64,000 nucleotides of DNA from Porodaedalea pini. Lineage: Eukaryota > Basidiomycota > Agaricomycetes > Hymenochaetales > Hymenochaetaceae. The stretch spans positions 372,001 to 436,000 of the forward strand of contig NBAY01000025.1 of the NCBI GenBank assembly GCA_002794775.1. Direction: 5' to 3'. Both the position numbers and the translations under genes were made by a program. Of the stretch, positions 43,542 through 53,850 are shown in pieces; positions within the stretch are counted from its first letter, which is position 1; each line of letters begins with the position of its first letter. Below the pieces are notes generated by a model that saw only the letters and a list, made by a program, of their open reading frames with translations, did no database searches and was not told the origin of the DNA.

Positions 43542-44240
43542 AGGATGCAGAAGCAGAATGTCGTGCAGGCCATTGAAGATGCATCTAACGACCTCTGAAA
43601 GCTGCACCGGCTATGACTATTCGCGAGTCGTTCGAGAGTCAAATCGGACGCAAGCTCAACTTGGCGCGTGACCACTCCGGTCAATAGACTCAATACGCAC
43701 AGAAGAACCTGAAGGAGGACAACAATGTCAAACAGATGGTTGTCGCGGGTTCGAAGGGTTCGTTCATTAACATCTCGCAGATGTCCGTCTGTGCTGGTCA
43801 GCAGTCCGTTGAAGGGAAGCGAATACCGTTTGGCTTCAGACATCGCACACATCCTCACTTTACGAAGGATGACTTCAGCCCAGAGGCATGCGGTTTTGTT
43901 GAGAACTCGTATCTTCGTGGATTACTCCGCAAGAGTTTTTCTTCCACGCTATGGCTGGTCGCGAAGGTTTGATCGATACCGCTGTCAAGACGGCCGAGAC
44001 TGTTTACATTCAGCGTCGACTTGTAAAGGCACTCGAAGACGTGGCTGTCTGCTACGACGGGACTGTACGAAACTCACTGGACGGTGCTTTATTGAACGGC
44101 AAACGATCAAAACGTTCGGTATCAATGATCGCGAGTTCGAACATCGCTATCGGGTCGAGGTCACTGACCCGAAGGGTGGATTCCTTCCTGGTGTTTTGCA
44201 AGTTGGTATCGACGACTCATCCCTTGAGCTCCGACAAAAA
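43542..44240 (+). pseudogene. RPB1 internal fragment, copy B
   Basis: Nearly identical to 30490-31165 of copy [28 protein letters not shown] and [19 protein letters not shown] are readable. It shares with copy A a missing base at about 43923 (CGTGGATTACTCC) and the same internal deletion at about 44080 (NSL directly followed by DGA). It lacks copy A's deletion in QQSVEG but has its own at about 43595. The left junction with the Ser-rich 3' flank is at about 43541, the right one with the poly(A)-binding protein piece at about 44240. Confidence 0.9.
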
Positions 44241-44902
44241 CTCGACGCGGTCCTCGCGGAGGCCCTCGTGGTGGTCCCGCCAATGCAACCCGCGGAGGTC
44301 CCGGTCAGTCACCCCTGGTCCGAATGTGCCTGCCCTTCGTGGTGGCCCTGGCCTGCCTGGCCCCAATGGCGCTGGTGCTCGTCCCGCTGGTCCGCCAGGT
44401 CCTGGTGGCGTCCCAAACCGTGCTCCTCCCTCGGCCGTCGTGCCTGCTACTACTCGTTCGCAGAGCTATAATAAGACTGCTGCTGCACCGCCGCCGCCTC
44501 GTGGTGTACCGGCGCCTACCCAGGCGGCACCAGCCGCTGCCCCCGCCGCGGGTGCTGAGGCTCCTGCTACCGAGGCGGAGGTCCCGCAGATCACCCCTCA
44601 GGCTCTCGCTGCTGCGACGCCCATGCAGCGTAAGCAGATGCTCGGCGAGGTACTCTACTTGAAGATCGTTTTGTACGTATTCTACTATAGCCGTAGTCTG
44701 CTGTTCTTATGACTGACTTGTGCGTTCTTTTTGATTGTTTAGGATGGAGGAGGAGCTCGCGGGCAAGATCACGGGTATGCTGCTCGAGATGGAGGACGAG
44801 GAGGTCATGAACATGCTTGACTCGCCGGAAGCACTGACCAACAAGGTCAACGAGGCGATCGCCGTGCTCAACGCCCACGCCCTTCAGGAGACCGAGGCGT
44901 AA
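44241..44902 (+). pseudogene. Poly(A)-binding protein 3' end (linker and MLLE domain)
   Basis: A Gly/Pro/Arg-rich linker ([37 protein letters not shown]) leads into the MLLE domain [20 protein letters not shown], an intron with good sites (44671-44742), then [19 protein letters not shown] and a stop at 44900-44902. This matches the C-terminus of cytoplasmic poly(A)-binding protein, which binds PAM2 peptides. All RRM domains are missing; an RPB1 fragment stands in their place. The surviving part itself shows no lesion. Confidence 0.88.
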
Positions 44903-45583
44903 TTTTGTCTAATGTAGCTCTTTCGGGCGCGCATGAGCGCCATTCATTCATTCGTTCGTTCGCATCGTTCTGAGTCTAACCCTCCTCCCCTCGCCCTTCT
45001 GCACAACTCTCCGTTTGAAGTGTCTGTTGTCGACGATATGCTGGTGCTAATATTGTGTTGCACTGCTTTATGCCCCTCTCCCCGTTGTCCCGCTGCTGCC
45101 CTCGATGTAGGCGGTATATGCCCTCCCGATTCCCTTTACATAGTTGCGCGCGTGTATGATGTATGGCGGTGGTCGTGTTCTCCTGCTTTTGTAGACTTTG
45201 GCTCTGGGAACGGAACAATATAGGCGTTTCAACTGATTTTTGACGGGTTATGTTTCTGAGTTGTGTTTGAGAACTTATGGCGACGAGAAGACGCACACAT
45301 CGCGCATAGATGAAAGACAAAATATGATTGCATTGATAGACACTGTACACGAAAGGGTATCGAACGACAGCATTTTCGACAAGACAGTCAGCAACAAGGA
45401 AATACAGAAAGGACGGAGACAAAGGAGAAAGATGAGGGAGGGCTAGTACAGAAAGACTGACAAAGCAGGGAGACGACAGGCACGCGTCGTCAGTTAGACT
45501 GATAGCAAAGCAAGAAAAGTGACTTCGCAGAGAACGCGAGCCAAACTGTTTAAAACGAGGCGGGGCGACAAAAGGCCCTATAG
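44903..45583. other. Intergenic stretch between convergent gene ends
   Basis: Likely 3' untranslated regions of the PABP piece (+) and the methyltransferase (-). No other feature seen. Confidence 0.5.
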
Positions 45584-47150
45584 TTAGCGCAGACGGCGCG
45601 TGCGGCGACGGGGCGGCGTCCACGACACAATCTTGCGCGCGTGGCTGACGTGCACGCACGAGTATGGGCGCGTGAGCGGGTAATACAGGTCCTGCTGCGC
45701 GTCCTCGACGAGGATCTTGACGCGGAACTCCGAGAGGCCGTACGAGAGGAAGAGCGGGCGGACACCCGGGACGAACCGGTCATGGTCCATCCAGGCGTGC
45801 TCACCGACCGCGAGGAGGTTGTCGTCTACACCGGTTCAAGCTAGATTAGAAAGTGAAATGAGAAAGGACGAAAGGGAAACGCACCTTTGGGCCAGAACCC
45901 GACAGGGACAGTCGCCTCCTGCGCGACGACGTCCTCAAATGCGCCCGTCGCGCGGAGGAGCGCACCCAGGCGCGTCGGGACAGTGGTGTCTATGTGGTTT
46001 CCCGCCAGACATCTTCTGTACTGCTCCCAGAACGCGTGCCACCCAGGCGCGCCGCCGCGCGGACCCGCGTCAATGGGCGTCTTGCCCTCCGTCAGCGCGC
46101 GCACCTCGCTCTCGACGAGGATGACGAGGCCGCCCGGCGCGAGGATGCGCGCGACCTCCTCTAAGAACAACGGGTAGTTCCGGATGCCCGTGTGCACGCT
46201 GCGCGCGTGCACGACGTCGAAGTATTCGTCTGCGTACGGGTTCAGCTGCGCGTCGAACAGCTCGAAGCTTGATCGCTGGTTAATTAGAAGTAGACCATGT
46301 ACATAGATGCACTACATACCGGCAATTGGGGGGAACCATCCTGTAATAATAGCGCGGTCCATTAAATTAGTAGCTTGAGACGAGCGGGGAGATAACTGCA
46401 AGGCTCACTCAGGCTGGATCGGCGCGAGGTCGCATCCGACGACCTCGACGTCGGGGAACTCGTCGGCCATCTGAATGGCCCACATACCACTGCCGCAACC
46501 GATGTCGAGGATGCGGCGCGGCCTGTCGGAAGGCGCGCTGAGGACTTCCTCGATGGGCCCGACGTGGTTCTTGTCGCCCATAACGATGTACGTCATTTTA
46601 TGGAAGTATTCCTCCCGCTATTCATTCCCAATCGCCAAAACATTGTACCAGTTAAAGTACATGTGAGCATGGCAACGACGGAAGCAAACGCAAGAGGAAT
46701 GAATGAGAAACAGACCTTGATCTCGTCCTCGTCCGCGGGCAGCTGGTATACAGGCTGCATCGTGTTCAGCCTCCGGCCGTGCACCTCACGGAACAGCGTC
46801 TCTGAGATCTCAGGCGTCACCGAGTAGGTATAGCTCTCGTCACCCTCCGCCATTGTGCTGTCCGACGGCGCGTCGTCTGGAATCACAAACGCAGGCATCG
46901 CGGGCGGAGCAGGTGCGACAGGCGCATTTACAGCGGGCACAACAGGAACTGCGAGCGGTGCAATGCCGACACTCGAGCCACTCGCAAAAGCGGGATTATA
47001 CCCGCCGCCCTGCACGACCCCCTGCATGTGCTGAACGTGAACTAGTTGCTGCGGGAGCACGGACATTGTGTCGTAAGTCGCACTCGCATAGCGCGCGTCG
47101 TCCTCGCCGGGTGCGCCGTCGTCGATGTCGTCGTAGTAGCGTTTTGGCAT
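45584..47150 (-). CDS. UMTA/LaeA-type SAM-dependent methyltransferase
   Basis: Starts MPKRYYDDIDDG (ATG 47150). A Pro/Ala/Val-rich N-terminal region is followed by YTYSVTPEISETLFREVHGR, exon end at about 46716. Exon 46617-46409 has the SAM motif I, RRILDIGCGSGMWAIQMADE, and VVGCDLAP. Next come a small exon MVPPNC (about 46340) and a larger one with FELFDAQLNPYADEYFDVVH, ARSVHTGIRNYPLFLEEVAR and LAPGGLVILVESEV. The last exon ends LSEFRVKILVEDAQQDLYY ... RRTRRLR. Similar proteins methylate small molecules or act as LaeA-like regulators; the substrate is unknown. The small-exon junction near 46270-46345 does not join cleanly by one base, which may reflect my splice choice or a real lesion. Confidence 0.8.
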
Positions 47151-47324
47151 GGCTGTTGGTTGTCTTGTTATGGTGGGAGCAGGAGGTGGGCGACTCCGGT
47201 TGGATGTGTGGGTACTTATAGGGTGCAGGCACGTTCGTTGTAACTTTATCATCGGTCGCAGGGGTCCCCTTCATCGACACTTCTATTATGTACGGAGAAC
47301 ACTCCTTTTTCCCAGCCTCTTCCT

Positions 47325-48000
47325 TTAGTCCCTTTTGATATGCTCGTAAATGTCCTCCACCTTGAGACCATAGTAGTGGAGCTGGCAGAGAAGATACTGG
47401 TCCTCCTCTTCACTGTAAAATTTCCCCTTTGTTGTTGGGTGGTTCAGATCAAGTTCCTGCATCGGGTACTGTACCACTGAGATCATCTTTGAAAGCATTT
47501 TCCAGAGCGTGTCCTGCTTCTTCCATTTTGCTTCACCCTCAGAAATATGTGTCACAATATGCTGAGCATCTGGAATGTGATTGCTTATCAGAGATACATG
47601 TAGGAGCAGATGCATGTCAAGATAACTAACCCGACAAACTGTTCCAATTCTGCCAGAAGACACAATAGTATTCCTCTACTTCCTCAGGTGTCTTCTCAGT
47701 CATCTCATCTGCCGGAAACTTGAAGTCTTCAGTCCTACACGCCGTCCCAATTAGAATTCGTTGCAGGCACCAAGATCACGCTAGCAGTGCACTTACCATC
47801 CGTGATTCTCCAGAGCACGAACAAATTGCTGGAAGTCACGTCAACTCCAATTCTCAAAGCCATGAGAGGCCAATTCATCCTTTTCATCTTGCTCCGATTG
47901 CTTCATCAATCTTCTCTTGCTCAGCTGCTCGTTCCTCTTCCAGTTCCTCTGAAGTGAGGCTTGTGGCCACAGGCACAGCCGGGATGCCATGCTCTTTCTA
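47325..48000 (-). pseudogene. ISWI-type chromatin remodeller fragment (HAND-SANT-SLIDE)
   Basis: Exon about 48000-47810 reads SLTSEELEEERAAEQEKIDE, a frame change, then DEKDELASHGFENWS, TGA (47843-47841) where Arg is expected, and RDFQQFVRALENHGW. The next exon has PADEMTEKTPEEVEEYYCVF and the last has ISVVQYPMQELDLNHPTTKG and EDQYLLCQLHYYGLKVEDIY before a stop at 47325. These are the SANT and SLIDE nucleosome-binding modules of ISWI. The ATPase is absent and the end after IKRD is truncated. Confidence 0.85.
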
Positions 48001-48114
48001 GAATATAATAATATGTAGGATAGAGTGAATGGTCGCGTCGCCGTGTAATACTAGCATAAACCTACCGAGATCCAGCAATGGACGGGTTGATCTGGGGATC
48101 TCTGGAAAAGGTCA

Positions 48115-48324
48115 TTGTATCAAGAGTGCAATGGAAGAAATCCACCTGCGTATTGGGCAGACCGTGCATGCGAGCATGCCTGGCTTTATCTTCACAAGAT
48201 CCTGCCTCCGATCGAAGGAAGCAAGGAGAGCAAAATACTGCAGAAGGAGATTGTGAAGAAGGAGGAAGCACTGTGGGGAAAGGGCGTTCACGAGGAACTG
48301 AAGGGTACAATGTACTACATGTGA
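48115..48324 (+). pseudogene. Unidentified conserved C-terminal fragment
   Basis: YWADRACEHAWLYLHKILPP and KEIVKKEEALWGKGVHEELK end at MYYM plus stop (48322-48324). The codon pattern and Lys/Glu-rich helix look like a genuine C-terminal exon, but I do not know the family. It lies divergently beside the ISWI piece. Confidence 0.35.
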
Positions 48325-48569
48325 GCGTAATGCTTGCGAGTCAACAAGTTTCCATGGGCCGAGTTTGTGTACGAATAGTATGAGATGCTGGATGTAGACA
48401 ATAAAATATTTGAATAACGCTTGAGTTTGACAGTGGGACAAATTGAAGGTAGGTGTACACAAACTAAGCATAGGTGAGCGGGAGACCGATCTCGTAGTAT
48501 CAGACCGCATTGAGCACTTTTGAGCGTTTGGCCCATGTGCACGAAGTCGGTTGGGTCATGCAAGTTGAG

Positions 48570-48876
48570 GTAGTCCGAGTCCTTTCAGCAGTTTCCTTTG
48601 CCAAAACGGCTCCCACTCCCTGCCAGCCGCATCGACACATTCATCCACAGCCTTCGCAAGCTCAGGTTTGATGATACAAATATTCTCGTCCGCTTTAGGT
48701 GCACGCTTTTGGAAGTTCTCCCAAGCATCGAAGAGGATAGCCGCTGGCGCAACTGAACAAGGACGGAAGACATTAGCAGAAGACGCGGGTACCTTCTGCA
48801 CAAAGTCGCACACGTTGGGACTAGTACTGAGGATATGCACACCGTCGGGCTCACCGATAGCAAAAGTCGGACCCAT
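48570..48876 (-). pseudogene. VPS16 fragment (HOPS/CORVET subunit)
   Basis: SSANVFRPCSVAPAAILFDA, KRAPKADENICIIKPELAKA and VDECVDAAGREWEPFWQRKL resemble the segment after the beta-propeller of VPS16 (family pattern A-P-x-A-L-L-x-A ... K-A-D-E-x-x-x-x-I ... C-I-E-A-A-G). About 100 residues only. Coding resemblance ends at KLLKG (about 48575), where unrelated sequence begins. Confidence 0.6.
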
Positions 48877-49165
48877 GTAAGAGAAGGGCAGTGTCTCAGA
48901 ATGGACCGACCAGCAGCTAGTCGTGCTACTGGTTTGGTTTGTTTATGTTGCTCTCTTCCACTTGTTCGCAGAGCAGCGAACGTATGGCATTGTTATGGTT
49001 TATGAGCGTATCATTTTTATTGCGCATAGGCGTTATGGGTACAGGTACAACGCGAAGTGAACATGAGGGAGGTGCGAGTGCAGGGCGGACAATGCAGGTG
49101 CAGGGAGACGATAAAAAATATAGGGCCAAGGGAAGTAAAAGAACAATGAAACAAAAGTTGATAGA

Positions 49166-49600
49166 TCAGTCGAAAGGAGCAAAACCCTGTGAAGCACAAG
49201 AGTACAACTGTCAGTATACGTTTATAAATGCAACGAGAGTCGAAAGAAACGCACCATGTCGTCGCCGCTCTCCTCCTTCTCTTCCTCCTTGGGAGTGCTT
49301 CAGCTGTAGCAGCAGCCGGTGCGTCGCCGGAAGCAGCATCAGCAGTGACAGGTGCTCCCTCTCCTGCACCGATGTTGGAAAGTAATTCTTTCATATCCTT
49401 ACCCTCAAGGGCCTTGGCGAGCATCGAGGCCCAGATTGGCTCGACGTCGACGTCGACAGCGCTTGTCAGAGAGATAATCTTGTCGGCCTGCAGATTTCTG
49501 TAAGAAACATATCGCTGATTACTGAGTCATTCTTGTACGCACGGTGATTTCGATGCCATCATCAGCAAGAATTAGTGCAGCATATGAAGTGGCTAGGTCG
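49166..49600 (-). pseudogene. 60S acidic ribosomal protein P1, frameshifted copy
   Basis: DLATSYAALILADDGIEIT (about 49590-49545), an intron, then [20 protein letters not shown] and [20 protein letters not shown], a hinge rich in Ala, and after an extra pair of bases near 49295 the acidic [12 protein letters not shown] tail out of frame. An intron follows, then MGFAPFD and TGA (49168-49166), where stalk proteins normally end MGFGLFD. P1 forms the ribosomal stalk that recruits GTPase factors. The start codon exon is not visible. It is the most complete housekeeping gene here, but the frameshift and altered tail suggest a decayed copy. Confidence 0.8.
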
Positions 49601-50584
49601 GTAGAAGCTTGTCGGGCAAAAAAACAGAAATGTCAGTCACTTTACGCGCTCAACCTGTTCCAGCGCTCCAAAAGTCGCCCAAAGCATCACCGCTATCATC
49701 TTCCTACTGCCTGAGAATACACGGCACAGGGATTCACCATCGACGTGCACCCATCGCGTTCACACTGCACCGACTCCATCCAGTCCATCCAACGTCATCC
49801 ACTGCAATCCACCTTATAGAAATCCAATTCATCCTCCAGAAACGCACAGAACACATTCTCCTGGTAGTCTGATGCAGCATGAGCAGGTCTGAGACAGTGT
49901 ACTCGCCATCTGAACGTTGTTTAAAGACGCAGCAGCAGATGAGGCTAGGTACTACTACTAACTCGGAATCACTCTGACGAAATCGGAGTGGCTAGATGAG
50001 GAAATTAAACCCTCGTGACTTGGTAACCGACGTGCGGCTTTCAACTTTTACACTGGTCAAGTGGTCAGTGTATCATCGCCTCGTCAATTATGTGGAGAAA
50101 CTCACAATCAACTCCATAGTGGGATTAGGAGAAGTTGATGATTATGCCCCTCGTCTTCTTCATTGGTGATGAAGAGGCTGGAGAGGGCGGAGTTTAAAGG
50201 AAACGGATAATTAAAGAGTACTGCACATCATACATTAAGCTCTCGCGTGAAAGGAAGGATACAGTGACGTCGAAACCAAATGATATTTAATTACCGGTTC
50301 CTTCCTTCCTTACGGGAGCCCATTGCGCCACATAGACACTACCTCAATATAGCACCTTGCTGAGCTTCTGCACTGAATTGAGAAGGATGTCGCCCTGTCG
50401 CACGACCGTCTCATACTGGGCATTCTTTGCGCTCGGCCTGTTTGTTTCCACGACTCCATGCACACGATCGATGGTGCAGTTAAGGCGACCGGGAGCGATG
50501 AAGCGGCGAGCTCATTGTTGACGAACGCGATGGAGACGCTGAACGCGGCTGAGAGGCTCTCGAGTGTCAGACTGCGGTAACTCT
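49601..50584. other. Mostly intergenic stretch
   Basis: No confident gene. On the minus strand near 50560-50370 short coding-like strings ([20 protein letters not shown]; then [20 protein letters not shown]) could be another gene fragment, unidentified. Confidence 0.35.
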
Positions 50585-51895
50585 CTAGCAGATGTCAGCG
50601 AGGTCCGACTCTTTAGCTCGCGAGCAGTAGTCAATGTAGCTGCGCAAATACTCCAAAAGGGCCTTTTTCGTCTTCGCACTGGCTACGAAGAGACACGGGA
50701 TAGGTCGCGAAGGGATCTCGGGAGCCGAAGACTCGATAACCTTTTCAGAACGATATTCCTCCAGAATCACAACCGCGATAGTGTCCGAAGAGCGTCTTTG
50801 CGGCGCCTAGCACAAGTGGTGACTTAGTGGTATGAGTCCCACTGAAGACTTCGTTGATCGCCTGGATCTCCATCATATCGCAGAGAATGGCATTCGTGCC
50901 ATGTTTTCGATGAAGCTGGGTGCGATCGTATATTAGAGCCCACGCCAAAAGATGATACTTCAAAGACGGAAGACTTACTCGACGTCCTTTGCTTCGATTC
51001 CGGCTGAGGCTAATACGGTCTTCTGCAGTGCAACCTGCGCCTTTGAGTTCGGAGCAACGAGACCTTGCGAGCGTCCGTTGTGCTGGACGGACATCGACTT
51101 AATAACACCAATAAGGTTGTCACCATCGCGCAAATCGGTGCATTTGCTCTTTACGATGAGAGCCATGGCACCCTCCGATGGCACATATCGATTTGCATCC
51201 TCGCTGAATATCGCACAACGTTCGTGCAAGGAACTCATTTGATTTGCAGAGAGGAAGCCAAAGTTTCCGGGCCTAGCGAAATTTGGAATGAATAAAAACT
51301 AGCTATACTAATCGACAATACGTACCAGACACGCACGTTGACGGAGCAGACTATCCCCGATTCGCTCTGCCCATAACGAATTGACATGAGGACTGCCACA
51401 AGATAATGTCAGAGGCATGTTCATAGTGCTAAATCGGGATTCTCACCATTATTGAGCGCAACGAGTCCGCCGCTGCGCGCTGTATTCAAGTCCGTGAATA
51501 TCCAAGAAGCTGAGCAATGAGACTCACTGTTTAGATATGTTGACGAACATCAAGCACCCACTAACTCAGCCGAACGGAAATAGCACTGTCTGCAACTCCA
51601 GTCTCCGTAGTACCAATCATACACTGGGAGTCGTAAATAGTAAATCAGCTGGTGCAAGAGACTTCATATTTAAATATGACTTACCCTCAAAACCCTTCTC
51701 GGTGTAAATCAAGACCGGGTATCCAAACTCTGGTCCTTGAGCGATGAACAGTCACATGTTTCCACCTTTCACCACACTCGGTGGAATATTCGCATCTTTG
51801 AGCGCCTCGACGGCGACCTCCATTGCACCGAAGGATACAAAGCATGCCTCCGCAGGACTGATCCCGAAGAAGATGTTTCAGCTCGCGATATCAAT
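50585..51895 (-). pseudogene. Polyketide synthase ketosynthase domain fragment
   Basis: Starts in a piece (EVAVEALKDANIPPSVVKGG, about 51800) that is preceded by an in-frame TGA at about 51885. It continues with IAQGPEFGYPVLIYTEKGFE, the active-site region NTARSGGLVALNN (about 51500-51460), YVPSEGAMALIVKSK, MSVQHNGRSQGLVAPNSKA, the altered HGT motif HGTNAILCDMMEIQAINEVF, SGTHTTKSPLVLGAAKTL and a linker ending SYIDYCSRAKESDLADIC. The catalytic Cys of D-T-A-C-S is Arg (CGC, 51477-51475). With stops and a dead active site it is a pseudogene. It is joined upstream to the MFS transporter piece. Confidence 0.82.
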
Positions 51896-53397
51896 GCGAC
51901 CCGTTGCAATGTTGAGTCGTGCTTCGGGTGGCACCATGTTTGACTTGTATTCCTCAATCAAGCGCTTGTAACGTGGGTTGAAGATACTGATGTATGCGGT
52001 CACTACATGTTCATCCCGCCTGCACCAGTAGAGAACCCATGCCCTTGCTCGAAGACAATACGGTATGCCTTGAAGAGTAAACAAATACACTCATAAATGA
52101 ACTGTATGAGTACGATTCAGCATAGGGAAGCAAAACAAATGGGACACAGGCTTACACCCATATAGACTGTGATAGCAATGAGCATGGGCTCCAGGAAAAG
52201 GATTTTGAATGGATGCGTGACGATGTCTTCTAGATGTTTAGCCCAGCTCTTCTTCTCCTTCCTTTCTATGGGTGCATAATATTTATCATCTCCAGTCTTC
52301 AAGCGTAAAGCCTTCGCTTTTGAAGCCTTTATGGCTGGTCTGTTTATTTGAATCAGCGATGAAAAGACAGAATTGTCAGGAAACTGACGCAAAGGTCTCT
52401 GGGACAAAGAGGATGATGGCAATAGTGCAAACGCCAGCGAATATTGCTAAGACCCAGAATTGCCAGCACCGGGACACGCCGGCCGTGTTGATGTAACTGC
52501 CTGCTACAGGTCCTAATGACGGACCCGCGAAAGGCGCGACCGCAAACAGTGCAAGAGCCCTACCACGCGTGCCTGCATCCCAGCTAAAGGTAAAGGTCAG
52601 ACGATGCAAAACCTCGAATAGAGTATCACACATACATATCAGAAAGCAATGCGCTAGAGAATATAAATCTTTAAATGTTCCAGGAAGACATTAGTTAATG
52701 ACCTACCCGCTGTTTGTCAAAGGAGCCGCCGCAAATGTCCTGCCCAAGAAACGGAAGATCTGTATAGACGCTGTGTTCTGAGAGAGTGCATTTCCAACTT
52801 GAAAAGCAGTATAGAACACAAAGGCGACGATAAAAACTGGCCTTCGACCGTAATTGAGGTTTCAAGGTCAGCCACTACCTCGCAGAGAATAACAGGGCTA
52901 ACGTTACCTGCTCTGAGAGTGGGCCCCAGAAAATCGGACCAACACAGTATCCAACGACAAAGAGAGCAATGGTCAGGACGGCTACTTCAGTTGACAACTT
53001 GAACCGTTCGATAAGTTGCCCGGTAATTCCTAACGGAGCGGATGACGCAAACGATCTATACAGGAACGATGCTCAGTCAGATGATGTGTGTACAAGGAGT
53101 CAAGATCGTACGCATTCAGGACAATCACGCCCGAGAGAATCGTCAAGAACCAACGATATGACCGCGACCAGTTCTAAGGAGATAGAGTAAGTATGGCGGG
53201 AAGCGCAACAGATGAGTGGGATGCTTACTTTGGGGTTGAGGGGATCATCCGAGTCGAATTCTACGAGGTGCTCATCCAAAGCTTGCTCTTGTGGACCAGG
53301 AAAGAACTGGTATTCGAACTGTTCGTTAATCCTATCTGACTCGCTGCGCTCCTCGAAGATGGTCGTGGCGCTCGCATTGATAGAAGGGGATACCATG
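51896..53397 (-). pseudogene. MFS drug/H+ antiporter-type transporter, truncated and fused
   Basis: Starts MVSPSINASATTIFEERSES (ATG 53397); introns separate NWSRSYRWFLTILSGVIVLN, SSAPLGITGQLIERF, EVAVLTIALFVVGYCVGPIF, YGRRPVFIVAFVFYTAFQVG, GRALALFAVAPFAGPSLGPV and PFKILFLEPMLIAITVYMG. This is the DHA1 arrangement with the G-x-x-x-(D/G)-R-x-G-R/K-type loop. A frameshift lies in the second half (about 52060-52000), and after EEYKSNMVPPEARLNIA (about 51900) the reading frame passes into the PKS ketosynthase. The last four to five membrane helices are missing. Confidence 0.82.
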
Positions 53398-53850
53398 GCG
53401 AAGATACAGGTGCAGGAGGAGAAAACTGGCGGCTTATAGTAGTAACATATGTTGAGCTGACTGCAGTGTTGTGACGAAATGGGCGGTATCCGGGTCCAGT
53501 GCCCGCTCAAATGAAACGCTTCAAACCATAGATCGAGTGGTTCAGCTAAGCAATGCTCGGTCACTCTTGTTGCTGATATCAGAATACAATGCGAATCCCA
53601 TGGTAAATGGACTGTAGGGAGTACGTACTATGCTCTGGAGAATAGGTATTTGATTTTAGCCTGCGCGCTGCGGCTCCCATCAGATGGACCTAAATGAAGC
53701 CTGTATGACTGAAAGAGCTTCAGGAAGTCCCAAATAGTACTGTATGCAACAATATATATCTCGGTTTGTGCGTTCTTCTTCCAAGTTGGCTTGAGCATAT
53801 ATATATGGGTCATCAGCATCCATTATCTGGGAAAGAGCATAAGAATGTAT
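53398..53850. other. Intergenic stretch
   Basis: Between the transporter start and the PKS end. No other gene seen. Confidence 0.5.
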
